Shown in pieces: positions 1 to 8,793 of a stretch of DNA of 53,832 nt. The notes below the pieces were generated by a model. That model did not search any database. It had not been told where the DNA came from and saw only the letters and a list, made by a program, of their open reading frames with translations. The DNA comes from Paenibacillus sp. DMB5 (GTDB taxonomy: Bacteria > Bacillota > Bacilli > Paenibacillales > Paenibacillaceae), in NCBI RefSeq assembly GCF_001517085.1, contig NZ_LRAC01000148.1, positions 1 to 53,832 of the forward strand, read 5' to 3'. The first letter of the stretch is position 1. Each line of letters starts with the position of its first letter. The position numbers were made by a program, and so were the translations under genes.

Positions 1-1170
1 TTTGGTGAGTGTGCCTGATAGGGTAGCAGGAGCATCGAAGCCCAGCTTCACAGCTTCCCGCAGCGCTGTCTGAAGCGCGACAAGCTGTTCCTCTGTGGAG
101 GATGATGTTCTATACACCTGTTCAGCCGCATTGCTGCCAGTATCTTTGCTGCCACCGACTGCACCGCCGCTGCCTGAGCTGCCGCTGTCTGAGCCGCCGC
201 TAACTGTGCCGCTACTGTCTGTGCCTCCGCCATCTGAGCTGCCGATACTTGAACTGTTGCCGCCTGAGCTGCCGCCTGCGCCACCACCGCCTGAGCCACC
301 GCTATCTGAGCCACCGCTATCTGAGCCACCACCGTTTGCAACGCCGCTAACTGTGCCGCTACCATCTACGCCACCGCTGTCTGAGCCGCCGGAGCCGGAG
401 GCGTTCTGCGGCGAACTACTGCCAGCGGGATTAAGGCCGGCATCCCGTTCAGCCCAGATCTTACGGTATTCCTCCAGCGCACTGTTAACCAGTGTAAGCG
501 CCTCGCGGCCTTTGCCTTGTGTGAACAGCAGCCGCCCCTGCAGCCAGGCTGCTCTCGCGTCCAGTTCTGATTCGTTATACTGGACAGAGAACTCTGCCTG
601 CTCCAGCAGCTGCCCGGCCTGAATGAACCGCCCGGCATTCAGCGCGCGCTCCGCCCGCAGCAGGGTCAGCTCGCGGGCAGCTGAAGATTTGCTGCTGACT
701 CTTTGTGCAGCAGCAGCAATAGCCTGGTCCGCCTGATCGCCGGCATTCCCTGCCGCATCATATTCGTAGACCAGCTGCTTAACTGCATTCCGCAGGGAAT
801 AATCAGCCGGTCCCTCTTGAATATACTCTTCCAGCAGCTTTATTCTGTCCGAGGGCAGAAGCGGGGAGATTTCCTCGTCTTCCCCGATCTGGTTAACCTG
901 GCTCATTGAACCGCCTGCATATACGTTATACCAGTAAGTCGGGTATGCATTGGCCGGCTCTACGACCGTCTTACGGATGAGCAGCATTCGCGCACTGCCG
1001 CTGCTGGCGGCTAGTTTCTGCAGCAGCACAGTCCGGGCGTCTGCGGAAGCCTGCTGTGCCGGACTTAAGTCGTCCCCGGCTGAAGGCCGGGTAAGCACAA
1101 AGGCCGTCAGCAGCGTGAGGGGGAGCAGCAGAAAAAGCACCAGATGCTTGACCTTGATTCTAATTTTCAT
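1..1170 (-). CDS. Membrane-anchored protein with Ser/Gly-rich linker, third gene of ECF sigma operon (partial)
   Basis: An open frame of 390 codons runs from the ATG at 1170 off the left edge of the window, so the C-terminus is missing. Residues 1-27 form a basic start (MKIRIKVKH) and one hydrophobic segment, a signal anchor. Residues about 85-240 are helical and Ala/Leu/Glu-rich, suggestive of TPR-like packing. Residues about 254-347 are a low-complexity linker of Gly, Ser and Asp with GGSDS-type repeats. A normal charged sequence then resumes. The start overlaps the end of the anti-sigma gene by 11 bp, so translation is probably coupled and the protein probably belongs to the same envelope response. 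No known family is recognised. A proline-rich frame on the other strand (95-622) is its shadow. Confidence 0.75.
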   Translation of the reverse strand, partial: MKIRIKVKHLVLFLLLPLTLLTAFVLTRPSAGDDLSPAQQASADARTVLLQKLAASSGSARMLLIRKTVVEPANAYPTYWYNVYAGGSMSQVNQIGEDEEISPLLPSDRIKLLEEYIQEGPADYSLRNAVKQLVYEYDAAGNAGDQADQAIAAAAQRVSSKSSAARELTLLRAERALNAGRFIQAGQLLEQAEFSVQYNESELDARAAWLQGRLLFTQGKGREALTLVNSALEEYRKIWAERDAGLNPAGSSSPQNASGSGGSDSGGVDGSGTVSGVANGGGSDSGGSDSGGSGGGGAGGSSGGNSSSIGSSDGGGTDSSGTVSGGSDSGSSGSGGAVGGSKDTGSNAAEQVYRTSSSTEEQLVALQTALREAVKLGFDAPATLSGTLTK

Positions 1171-1498
1171 GCTGCTTCACCGCCTGCTCGTAGAGGTCCT
1201 TCCAGTAGGTGTTACCCCCGGTTTCTATTAATTCACGCCGTTCCTGTATTTGGATCGATTGCTGTTCCTTTATTGTAATTTGCGGGGCATAGAACAGAAG
1301 AACTCCTGTCGTGAGAACTGCTGCCGCAGCACCGAGCGTCCCCAGCGATATTTCCAGCTCCTTATTCCACAGCGCGGCTAGACGTGCACGGAGGGTAGGC
1401 GGATGGGTCTGTTCCAGCACCCGGTCATGGCCGGAGAAGGTGACATGAGCAAGCTCGTCTTCTAGCCTTTGCCTGATTGTTTCGCGTCCGTTATCCAT
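1160..1498 (-). CDS. Probable anti-sigma factor with one transmembrane segment
   Basis: The protein has about 112 residues: a charged cytoplasmic N-terminal half (residues 1-50), one hydrophobic helix at about residues 52-70 (GTLGAAAAVLTTGVLLFY), and a short charged outer tail. It lies directly behind an ECF sigma gene, overlapping its end, which is the usual place for the cognate anti-sigma. The zinc-binding HxxxCxxC motif of the ZAS family is absent, so the call rests on topology and position. The ATG at 1498 is preferred over the TTG at 1504 because AGGAGG then stands 9 bases upstream rather than 3. The gene overlaps the next downstream gene (start 1170). The role is inferred: it would hold the sigma factor at the membrane until an envelope signal arrives. 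Confidence 0.65.
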   Translation of the reverse strand: MDNGRETIRQRLEDELAHVTFSGHDRVLEQTHPPTLRARLAALWNKELEISLGTLGAAAAVLTTGVLLFYAPQITIKEQQSIQIQERRELIETGGNTYWKDLYEQAVKQHEN

Positions 1499-2042
1499 TA
1501 TCAATGTCCTCCTTCTCCAAAATCAGCCTGAGCAGCTGCCGCCCGCGGGCAAGCCGCGATTTTACTGTGTTCTCCCTTGTCTTCAGCTGGGAGGCAATTT
1601 CCCGTACACTCATTTCATGAAAGTAATACAGGGTTAAGCTTTCACGGTAGATATAGTCCAGGCTCCCGATTGCATCCGTCAGCTTTACATTGTGCCACTC
1701 CGTCATAAAAAGCTCTTCCGCACCTGCCGCCGCTTCGCCTGCAGCCTCTGCCCACTGCCCGCTCTCTGCCGCCGGAAAAATACTCCGCCAGCTCCAGGTC
1801 CGCTGCTTCATCCGGCACCGGTTGACCGTAATCGCAATCAGCCAGGAACGGAGCCGGGAGGGCTCCTTAAGCTGGCTGATTTTGGCGTAAGCCTGGATGA
1901 ACGTGTCCTGTACGGCTTCCTCGGCAGACTGCCGGTCCCTAAGCAGCAAACAAGCCGTCCTGAGCAGCATATCCCCGTATTCATCCATTAGCTGACGGAG
2001 AGCTGACTCATCCCTGGCCTTGATTCTCTCTATAATATCCAG
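1491..2042 (-). CDS. ECF-family RNA polymerase sigma factor
   Basis: This is a sigma-70 family group 4 protein. Region 2 is visible in MLLRTACLLLRDRQSAEEAV followed by QDTFIQAY (core binding and -10 recognition). Region 4 carries the helix-turn-helix EIASQLKTRENTVKSRLARG. The first in-frame ATG is at 1988, but the frame stays open upstream and encodes DIIERIKARDESALRQL, a good match to the start of ECF region 2.1. There is no ATG, GTG or TTG there. A CTG at 2040-2042 stands six bases after GGAGGGGAG, so it is the proposed start, although the ATG at 1988 is the conventional choice. The protein would direct transcription of an envelope-stress regulon, probably including its own operon (1-2042). 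Confidence 0.85.
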   Translation of the reverse strand: MDIIERIKARDESALRQLMDEYGDMLLRTACLLLRDRQSAEEAVQDTFIQAYAKISQLKEPSRLRSWLIAITVNRCRMKQRTWSWRSIFPAAESGQWAEAAGEAAAGAEELFMTEWHNVKLTDAIGSLDYIYRESLTLYYFHEMSVREIASQLKTRENTVKSRLARGRQLLRLILEKEDIDNG

Positions 2043-2089
2043 ACGAAGCTCCCCTCCCTTTACTAATAAGATGCCGGCTGCAGCAATAT

Positions 2090-2105
2090 GGTTGCGTACG
2101 TAACC
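2090..2105. promoter_or_regulatory. 16-bp near-palindrome upstream of the ECF sigma operon
   Basis: GGTTGCGTACGTAACC is symmetrical in seven of its eight base pairs and lies about 48 bp upstream of the proposed sigma start, between the divergent sigma operon and the lipoprotein gene. On the minus strand it contains GCAACC, which resembles an ECF -35 element. It may be a regulator site or part of an autoregulated promoter. This is pattern evidence only. Confidence 0.25.
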
Positions 2106-2317
2106 TTAAAATTTATTTTCCGCTGCCAAGTGGTTCGATACCGGAGGGATTGTCCAAAATAAACTCAGCTTTCTATGGCTGTCCGTTCTGCGCGGAGCGG
2201 TACGTTCAGGCGGCGGTTTGTCTCCCGAATAGCGCAGTCTGCAACCTTTATTACGTCCAGCACGTCAATTTCATTACTTATGACCCAAGCAGTTCTATTA
2301 ACCAAGGAGATGACAGC

Positions 2318-3004
2318 ATGACAACAACGTTCAAAACCATAGCAGGAATCATGATACTGGCCAGCGCACTCGGGCTTTCGGCCTGTAGTTCTTCCGGCAG
2401 CAATACCGGGAATAATGCGACGGCCACAAACGCCCCTGTAGCTGAGACGTCCGCGTCTGCCCAGCCGGATGCCACTGCCAGCCCTTCGCCAGCGGCAGCT
2501 GAGCAATCCGCTCCGCCAGCAGCCACGGCAGCACCGGACACAGCAGCAGGAAACGGGGCTGCTGCAGAGGACAGTTCCGCACAGCTCAAGGAGCTGCTGG
2601 AGCTGGCCAGACAGGGCAAGGTCCCAGGTGTGGAATATGCCGCACACAGCGGAATGATTGATGAGGTTGAGGCGGCATGGGGGGAGCCGGACACCAAGGA
2701 AGCAGCCGGAAAAGGGATGTATTCCACCTACAATGCCAAGCATGTTGTCTTCGGCTGGAACAAGGGCAGCCGGATATTTGATGTCCGTTCCAGTGCCGCT
2801 GACCTGCAGCAGCTGACGCTGAAGGAAATTGAGCAGACGCTTGACAAGCCGGATGATACTGCAGTGAACGGCAGTGACAAGATTTATATATACCAGGCCG
2901 GTAAGGAGTACCAGCTGAAATTTATTATTCCGGAAGCAACAGGCATCGTGGATCATATCTCGGTCTTTTCCGAGCAGGACTCCTTTAACAATATGGCAGG
3001 CTAA
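2318..3004 (+). CDS. YjgB-like lipoprotein (DUF4309 family)
   Basis: The start is the ATG at 2318, eight bases after AAGGAG; a longer frame from 2150 has no ribosome site. Residues 1-20 are a lipoprotein signal peptide ending in the lipobox LSAC, so the mature protein should be tethered to the outer face of the membrane. Residues about 22-85 are a low-complexity Ala/Pro/Thr/Ser spacer. The C-terminal domain (about residues 88-228) begins LLELARQGKVPG and contains WGEPD and LGKP-like turns (LDKPDDT), as in the B. subtilis YjgB family of unknown function. It is divergent from the ECF sigma operon, so it could be part of that regulon; this is inference. A terminator follows immediately. Confidence 0.8.
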   Translation: MTTTFKTIAGIMILASALGLSACSSSGSNTGNNATATNAPVAETSASAQPDATASPSPAAAEQSAPPAATAAPDTAAGNGAAAEDSSAQLKELLELARQGKVPGVEYAAHSGMIDEVEAAWGEPDTKEAAGKGMYSTYNAKHVVFGWNKGSRIFDVRSSAADLQQLTLKEIEQTLDKPDDTAVNGSDKIYIYQAGKEYQLKFIIPEATGIVDHISVFSEQDSFNNMAG

Positions 3005-3005
3005 A

Positions 3006-3056
3006 AGCAAACAAAGAGTGAATCTGCAGGCTGAATGCGGGTTTGCTCTTTTTTTG
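3006..3056 (+). terminator. Rho-independent terminator after the YjgB-like gene
   Basis: AGCAAAC (3006-3012) can pair with GTTTGCT (3041-3047), and AAAGAG with CTCTTT. A run of seven T follows at about 3048-3055. Confidence 0.7.
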
Positions 3057-3165
3057 TCCCGTTAGAGGGGATTCTGCTTATTGTATGACGTTAGGGCTGG
3101 AGCGGGCGGAAGTCCGGCTGATATAATACATCCATGGATTTATCCGTGGAAAAGAGGAACTTGCG

Positions 3166-4317
3166 ATGCAACTGAAACTAGATGGCAGCAATTTTACTGT
3201 GGCGGCCGGCGAAACGGCGATCCAGCTGCTGCCCAAAGAATTTGCGCTGCTGGAATTTATGTACAGGAATAAGGGGCGTACCTTCACACGCGGACAACTG
3301 CTGGACAAGGTCTGGCCGCTGGAGTATCCGGTGGAGCGTACCGTAGATGATCATATATACCGCTTGCGTAAAAAGCTCCGCCCGTTCAGCGGCCTGGCGC
3401 TTCAGACCGTAAGAGGCTCCGGCTATTGCCTGTCCCTGAAGGAAACGGCGTCCGGCCCTATGGTCAATCCGACAACCTATGATCCGGAGCTGCGGGATAC
3501 GATGCGAGACGTTTTTGGCAAATTCCATGTCTACGGGCAGGGCAAATCGATGATCAGTCTGGCCAGCCAAAAGGATATCCTGGGCTATGAGCTGGACCCC
3601 CAGGTTGCTGTAACCCTCCATTTTGTGCAGGGGGATCTCGATTGGCTTATGCATACAGAGGAGGTTCCCCTGAAGGACCGGCTGTTTCATTTGTTTGTAT
3701 TTTACATGTTCACCGGAGATCCCCGAAAGAAGCTTGCCGTATGTGAGCGGATGATTAATACGCAGGTGATGCATGAGCGGGATCAGCTGGAGCTGGATAT
3801 TCTGACGATTCTCGATCTGTTTATCCTCTCGGGTACACCCGAGCGGGCATTGGCGCGTCTCCCCGGGTCCTATCAGGCAATCTCGGAGCGTGGCTATGAG
3901 AACTTCGTGCCGGTAACCATGATTACCGAGCTGTTTGCGCACTTGGCTGCAGGATCAGGAAATGATGTGCTTATGCGGCTGGATGAGGCTGTGGTGCAGA
4001 TTTTGCAGGAGAAGCCCTTTTTAAGAGAAACCGGCGGCTACAAAATTGTAAAAGGACTCTGGCACCTGCGGGAAAATCAAATGGCTGAAGCCGGGCAGCT
4101 GCTGGATGAGGGGCTTGAAGTGCTGGAGCGGTCGGGGTTTGTTCCGCTTAGCCTGTACGGTTTTTACCGGATTTACCATTACTGCCGTCTGTATTTGCCG
4201 CCACATCCGCTGCATCGTAAATATGAACGCAGGTTTATTGAGGCGATGGAGGAGAGCAGGCTAATCCGTTATGAGCAGCCCTTGGAAAAACTGCTGATGC
4301 GGGTGATGAATCCCTAA
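3166..4317 (+). CDS. Winged-helix transcriptional regulator with C-terminal TPR-like domain
   Basis: Residues 1-95 form an OmpR/PhoB-type winged helix: LLPKEFALLEFMYRNKGR, then TRGQLLDKVWP and the recognition stretch TVDDHIYRLRKKL, ending in the wing VRGSGYCL. There is no receiver domain in front, so this is not a classical response regulator. The remaining 285 residues are helical with paired-helix spacing, like the bacterial transcriptional activation (TPR) domains attached to such winged helices. The start at 3166 follows AAAGAGGAAC. The MFS gene begins 108 bp downstream in the same direction with no clear terminator between them, so this protein may control that exporter. The ligand is unknown. 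Confidence 0.8.
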   Translation: MQLKLDGSNFTVAAGETAIQLLPKEFALLEFMYRNKGRTFTRGQLLDKVWPLEYPVERTVDDHIYRLRKKLRPFSGLALQTVRGSGYCLSLKETASGPMVNPTTYDPELRDTMRDVFGKFHVYGQGKSMISLASQKDILGYELDPQVAVTLHFVQGDLDWLMHTEEVPLKDRLFHLFVFYMFTGDPRKKLAVCERMINTQVMHERDQLELDILTILDLFILSGTPERALARLPGSYQAISERGYENFVPVTMITELFAHLAAGSGNDVLMRLDEAVVQILQEKPFLRETGGYKIVKGLWHLRENQMAEAGQLLDEGLEVLERSGFVPLSLYGFYRIYHYCRLYLPPHPLHRKYERRFIEAMEESRLIRYEQPLEKLLMRVMNP

Positions 4318-4425
4318 TCCGATTTCCTGATTTCCCTCTGATAATGCTCTGACAATTCTCAGCTACATTTAGGTCATAAGATGACTGATTCATCGAGACC
4401 ATATATGTACCTGGAGGAATGTCAG

Positions 4426-5697
4426 ATGGAAGCTACATCCAGGCAGGGAACGAGCCTGCTGCATAACAAAGTCTACGTGCGCGTATACAGCGCCTTTGCC
4501 ACCGCCAGCTTTGGCGACTGGTTCGATTCTCTGGCGATTCAGGTGCTGGTCGGGTACCGCTGGCAGGTCAGCCCGCTGATGCTCGCTATGATTCCGGTAG
4601 CTATTGCGCTGCCCAGCATTCTGCTCGGCTCCGTGGCCGGGGTTGCCGCAGACCGGCTGAATAAGCTGAAGCTGATGCGGGTCTGCGATCTGCTTACCGC
4701 AGTGCTGACGCTGGTGCTGCTGTTTGCCCCGAATATGTTCTGGCTGCTGCCGCTGTTGTCCTTGCGCTCCGCCATCTCTACCGTTAATATGCCTGCCCAG
4801 CAGTCGCTGACCCGCAGCATTGTCAGAGAAGACCAGCTGCTGCAGGCCTCCTCGCTTAACGGGCTGGTGAACCAGGGCTCCAAAATCGCCGGCCCGCTGC
4901 TCGGCGGACTCGCCCTCACCTTCTTTACACCCCAGTGGTGTATCGTGCTGAATGCCGTGCTGCGCGGCTGCTCTTATCTGCTGCTGTTGTCTGTACGAAA
5001 TATTGATACAAAGGAAGAACCTGCACAAAAGGCTGCGGAAGAGCAGGTCCCGTTGCGGATCATGTGGAAGGAGGGCTGGGGCTTCCTGTTAAGCAGCCGC
5101 ATCCTGCTAAATGTGATGCTGTACGGGCTGGCCGGAGCTTTGGCTATCCAGGTTATTGATTTTCAGTTCACCAGCCTGTTCCGGGTATATTCTCCGACAG
5201 GTGAAGCGGTGCTGGGCTGGATGGTCGCAGCTTCCGGTGTGGGTGCTGTGTTGACTATCCTTCTACTGGGCAAATTGAGCAGTGCAGTCAGCTATACATG
5301 GCGGCTGGGTATGGGCTACATGCTGATCGGCGTGTCGGTAGCGGGACTCGGACTTCTGCAGCCTGGAGCTCCGGTCATCTGGGTGCTGCTGCTCGGCTTT
5401 ATCCTGGGAGCGGGGAACGGGGCATTCGCAGTAGCCTTCAACTATATGCTGCAAAAAGAAACCCCGCCGCACATGACCGGCCGCATCTTCGGGATCCAGA
5501 ACACCGTGCTCAGCGCCGTGCTGATCATCGCCCCGCTGCTCGGCGGCCTGCTGGTACAGTTCGCCGGACCCGGCCGCATCTTCCAGATCTTCGGCCTCAT
5601 CCAGGTCGCTCTTGGACTGGCCGGCCTGCTCTTCGGCCGGGTGCTCTGGCGGGAGAAGCGGGAGACCGGGACTGAGCGGATGGAGCAGGCGGGATAG
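4426..5697 (+). CDS. MFS transporter, probable drug or siderophore exporter
   Basis: This is a major facilitator superfamily permease of about 423 residues with twelve predicted membrane helices. It begins YSAFATASFGDWFDSLAIQV and carries the loop 2-3 signature AADRLNKLKLMRVCD (motif A type), as in the MFS_3 / EntS-like group. The ATG at 4426 is chosen because GGAGG lies eight bases upstream; a longer frame from 4381 has no such site. Its position directly after a winged-helix/TPR regulator suggests regulated efflux. The substrate cannot be read from the sequence. The C-terminus ends in a charged tail. Confidence 0.85.
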   Translation: MEATSRQGTSLLHNKVYVRVYSAFATASFGDWFDSLAIQVLVGYRWQVSPLMLAMIPVAIALPSILLGSVAGVAADRLNKLKLMRVCDLLTAVLTLVLLFAPNMFWLLPLLSLRSAISTVNMPAQQSLTRSIVREDQLLQASSLNGLVNQGSKIAGPLLGGLALTFFTPQWCIVLNAVLRGCSYLLLLSVRNIDTKEEPAQKAAEEQVPLRIMWKEGWGFLLSSRILLNVMLYGLAGALAIQVIDFQFTSLFRVYSPTGEAVLGWMVAASGVGAVLTILLLGKLSSAVSYTWRLGMGYMLIGVSVAGLGLLQPGAPVIWVLLLGFILGAGNGAFAVAFNYMLQKETPPHMTGRIFGIQNTVLSAVLIIAPLLGGLLVQFAGPGRIFQIFGLIQVALGLAGLLFGRVLWREKRETGTERMEQAG

Positions 5698-5869
5698 AGG
5701 GAGACGGATTGAATTAGCGCATCCGCCTCTCCCAAACTGCTGCTGGTACATCATATTGGCTAAATACGGGATACCCTTTACACACGTAAGACACGAAGGG
5801 CAGCCCATGGGGCTGAGTCCATAATCCATCCGCGCCGCTGGGGCTCCCGTCCGGTATAGCCCTGCTGCT

Positions 5870-6056
5870 TTAACTGCACTCTGTACATCTAAAAGCAGCT
5901 TTTTGGGCAGATTCAGCCATATAAGTGTATTCCGTACAGCTATATTCTCCATTTCCCGCCGTTTTGCGGGAATGGAGCTTTTTTAGTTGTATGAACTACA
6001 CTTAAAGGACTACAATAGGGCAAATCCGGCTGTTTTAGCTGCACGAAGTACAACTA
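5870..6056. repeat. Intergenic repeat family A (four degenerate copies)
   Basis: The gene-free stretch 5698-6102 holds four degenerate copies of a roughly 25-bp unit, about TTAGTTGTAC-n-AAGTGCAGCTAA, in both orientations: about 5870-5894, 5921-5946, 5982-6005 and 6032-6056. A terminator stem lies between copies two and three. The same unit recurs at 42139-42329. The remainder of the gap (5698-5869) shows no recognisable feature. Confidence 0.65.
5947..5985 (+). terminator. Rho-independent terminator, probably for the MFS gene ending at 5697
   Basis: CTCCATTTCCCGC pairs with GCGGGAATGGAG across a short CGTTTT loop with one bulged base, and six T follow. It is the only strong stem-loop after the MFS gene, although it stands 250 bp downstream, between repeat copies. 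Confidence 0.6.
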
Positions 6057-6102
6057 TCTATATCCAGTTCCAGCATATCACTACATAAGGAGGTTCACAG
6101 TA

Positions 6103-6740
6103 ATGAGTGAATTTACATCAGGTCATATTTTGCGGGCCACGGATCGGGACATCGTCAGGAAGCATGCTGTTAGCGGTTCAGTAATAATTCAGCTGAATGC
6201 ACAATACATAGCTTACTTAATAGAAGATACGTATAACAGTGGGCGGCTCCGGAGAATATTCAGCTTCTGTCAGTGGAGGCGCCTGTACTATATTTCTATA
6301 ACTTTGCGGACCATGAGTGGGGCTACCAGCTGATTCACCAAGGAAAAGAGATTGCGACGCTGCATATTACCTATGAGTATGAGGAAGAGATTGTTTTTCA
6401 TACTGCAGAGGAAAGATATCCGGAGTCAGACTTCACGGAGCTGCTGCTCGGAGGTACTCTGGAAAAGATCCGGGAGGAGCTTGAGGCTGCCTCTGTATTT
6501 GAGCAAAAGCTTGAAGAACTGTTCAACGACAGCCGACCCGAGCAATTTCACCTGCTGGGGGCATCCGGTGAACAGATTGAACAGCTCCGTGAAATTCTGA
6601 GCCTCTCCTTCATTAACCGCAACATTAACCAGGCTATGGAGCTATCTGATAAATTCAAAGAGATTCTCGGCATAGAAGAAATGTCCTATATCCGGCATGA
6701 ACGGGTAGTAGAATCCGAAGATTACGACGAACTATTCTAA
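6103..6740 (+). CDS. Hypothetical protein, reading frame broken near 6241
   Basis: AAGGAGG stands ten bases before the ATG at 6103. The first frame encodes about 46 convincing residues (MSEFTSGHILRATDRD...) up to NSG at 6241 and then turns into unlikely sequence. The frame that continues sensibly, AAPENIQLLSVEAPVLYFYN and onward to 6740, starts exactly there in another phase. Adding one G to the GGG at 6241-6243 would join them into a protein of about 212 residues. No family is recognised. The C-terminal part is acidic and helical (LEKIREELEAA; NQAMELSDKFKEIL). Its last nine bases overlap the end of the convergent TatD gene. A GTG start at 6273 for a separate shorter protein is possible but less likely. 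Confidence 0.6.
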
Positions 6741-7535
6741 GCTTCCCGTACCCTCATGCAGCCGGTAAAACCGCGCCGTATTCGCGCTCAGCAGCGCTTC
6801 TGCCTGTGCAGGCGAATAACCGTGCAGCGCACCCCAGGCTGCAGCAACATCGCGGATCATGGCCGGATGCGTAGGCCGGCCGGCAAAAGGCCCCTCAAAC
6901 GGCCACGGGCCGTCGGTCTCCGCCATAACCAGCTCCGGCGGGTAACGTCTGGCCAGGGCCTGAATCTCCGGCTCGTAGACGATATCCGGAGTGAAGGAGA
7001 TATAATAGCCGCGCTCAATCATCCGGGCGACGGCTTCCTCCGGCCCTTTGAACCAGTGAAAATGGGCATCGCGGATGCCATGCTTGTCCAGCAGATCACA
7101 GGCGGTCAGTGCATCCTCATAGACGGCATGCAGCACCACCGGCTTGCCGAGCCTCGCGGCAAGGCCAAGCAGGGTGTCCAGCAGCCGGACATAGGGATCC
7201 ACTGCAAAAGGCGCGCCGCGCTCCAGCGCTTCGGCCCGGCTGTAATAAGGCAGGCCTATTTCACCTACGGCCGCCATATCTGCGGCGTGTTCTTCTATGA
7301 AGCGGAGCAGTGCCGCGAACTCTGCTTCATCGGGGAGCGGCTGCTCGGGATGATAGCCGTAGGCCGGCTTAATCAGTCCGGGAGCTCTGCAGGCCAACTC
7401 CCATGTACGTGCACAGGAGTCCAAATTCATCGAAACGGCAATCAAGCCGTTAACGCCTTGCCCTGGAAGGGCGGGCAGCATGTGCTCCAGCACAGCAGGG
7501 TCATATTGCTCCAGATGAATATGGGCATCAATCAT
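6732..7535 (-). CDS. TatD-family metal-dependent hydrolase
   Basis: The product has 267 residues, the usual length for TatD-type deoxyribonucleases and related amidohydrolases with a TIM-barrel fold. The metal ligands are visible in order: DAHIHL at the N-terminus (HxH), the glutamate of AVGEIGLP, the histidine of VVLHAVYED, the histidine of HFHWFKG and the aspartate of MAETDGPWP. The family hydrolyses DNA or other phosphodiester-type substrates; the exact one is not known here. The ATG at 7535 overlaps the end of the upstream gene by eight bases, so the two are probably translationally coupled. The 3' end overlaps the convergent gene by nine bases. Confidence 0.9.
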   Translation of the reverse strand: MIDAHIHLEQYDPAVLEHMLPALPGQGVNGLIAVSMNLDSCARTWELACRAPGLIKPAYGYHPEQPLPDEAEFAALLRFIEEHAADMAAVGEIGLPYYSRAEALERGAPFAVDPYVRLLDTLLGLAARLGKPVVLHAVYEDALTACDLLDKHGIRDAHFHWFKGPEEAVARMIERGYYISFTPDIVYEPEIQALARRYPPELVMAETDGPWPFEGPFAGRPTHPAMIRDVAAAWGALHGYSPAQAEALLSANTARFYRLHEGTGSLE

Positions 7536-8645
7536 TAGCAGCCTGCTTCTTCACCGTTGCCGGATATTCATCGTATGCCTGGAAGGTGACGGATTCCGGC
7601 TCCAGTGCTCTTCCCGAAGCAGCCGGTTTATAAATCAACTCCAGACTGCCGATGCTCTCCAGAAAGCCGGTTGTCACGTTCACTTCAGCCTTGAGCCGTC
7701 CTTTATCTACTCTGTAGTAAGTAACTGTACCAATACCTGCTGCTCCGCCGATATTCGGATCATCGCTGCGGTCCGCAGCCTCAGTTCCACCTGCGCCGGA
7801 AGTGCGCCGGCAAGCTTCAGCGAAACTAGCATATCCTTCCCGTCTGCAGTAATGCTGGAGGTGACAAGCTGACTGGCAGCCTCCCAGGCTTCAGGTACAG
7901 CAAGCTCCTGCCATGTCTGAGGATTAATGACGTGGATTTCCTGCTCCACAATTCCCGTTCCTGTGCCCAGTGTCAAAATAACCACGGCTTCAGGCTGCCC
8001 GTCCTGATTGACATCGGCATAATAAAGCTCCGGCGGATGACTCAGATCCCGGTAGGTCTGCCAGTCATATTTGTGTTTCCGTCCGTTTACCTCAAGAACA
8101 TAGCCTTTATAGGCCGTTTTGTCTTTCAGGGCAGCATAAATTTTGAATCCGGGGTGATCCTCCGCGGCAGCAAGCGCTTCAGTAGGAGTACGGACCGTTG
8201 TGCTTACACTGCCGGATATAATGGATACCGAATTCTGCTCCTGATCCAGCCGGAAGTCGGCTCCGGATATAAGATTCAGCGCAGATGCCGGAATATACAT
8301 ACGCCCGTTCCGCAGAATAGCCTTGCCTTCAAGCGCAGTAGAACTGCCGTAGTAGAGCACAAGCTGGCTTCCTGGTTTAATCAGCGTACTGGTGCTGTCG
8401 TCTGCAATCGTCAACAGCTTTTGACGGTTATCCCATTGCAGTCCGGCAGGATAAAATTCTGTAAGTACCCGGACTGGAATATACACGATATTCTGGTTAA
8501 TAAACGGATGCAGCGGGGTAAGTGCTGCTTCCCCGTCGACAATCAGTTTAAGCGGTGCAGCGGCAAACGTTTTATCTATATCAAGAGCCGAGGGGCATGC
8601 GGCAATCAGCATTGCGGCAGCCACGCTGGCAATCCATCTTTTCAT
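7528..8645 (-). CDS. Secreted copper-amine-oxidase N-terminal-domain protein, frame broken near 7774
   Basis: The ATG at 8645 has GGAGG eight bases upstream and is followed by a signal peptide (KRWIASVAAAMLIAA). Residues 35-150 contain the pattern of the copper amine oxidase N-terminal domain (PF07833), a common wall-associated module in Paenibacillus: NIVYIPVRVLTEF and GRMYIPASALNLISG. A VCBS/calcium-type segment, YADVNQDGQPEAVVILTLG, follows. The frame stops at 7707, but another phase carries clearly coding sequence (DRSDDPNIGGAAGIGTVTYY...) to a stop at 7528 that overlaps the TatD start. One missing C at about 7773-7776 would restore one protein of about 372 residues. The enzymatic amine oxidase domain is absent. 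Confidence 0.75.
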
Positions 8646-8793
8646 CAGTAAATCCTCCATTTATATAAGCTGTTCATTAATCTAGTAAACGTACCTCTTA
8701 TTAGTATAAAGCAAATTGAACGTGTGAAGGTCACTTTCTGTTAACATTGATAAAACAAGCTTGTTACGCTTTGGTGACGAAAGGGGAATTCCA

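Noticed and set aside
48..638. Several open frames on both strands rich in Pro/Leu or Ala/Gln
   Set aside because: They are shadows of the low-complexity Gly/Ser linker of the minus-strand gene 1-1170; none has a ribosome site.
2165..3010. Open frame opposite the YjgB-like lipoprotein
   Set aside because: Cys/Arg-rich shadow; the plus strand has a lipobox, ribosome site and terminator.
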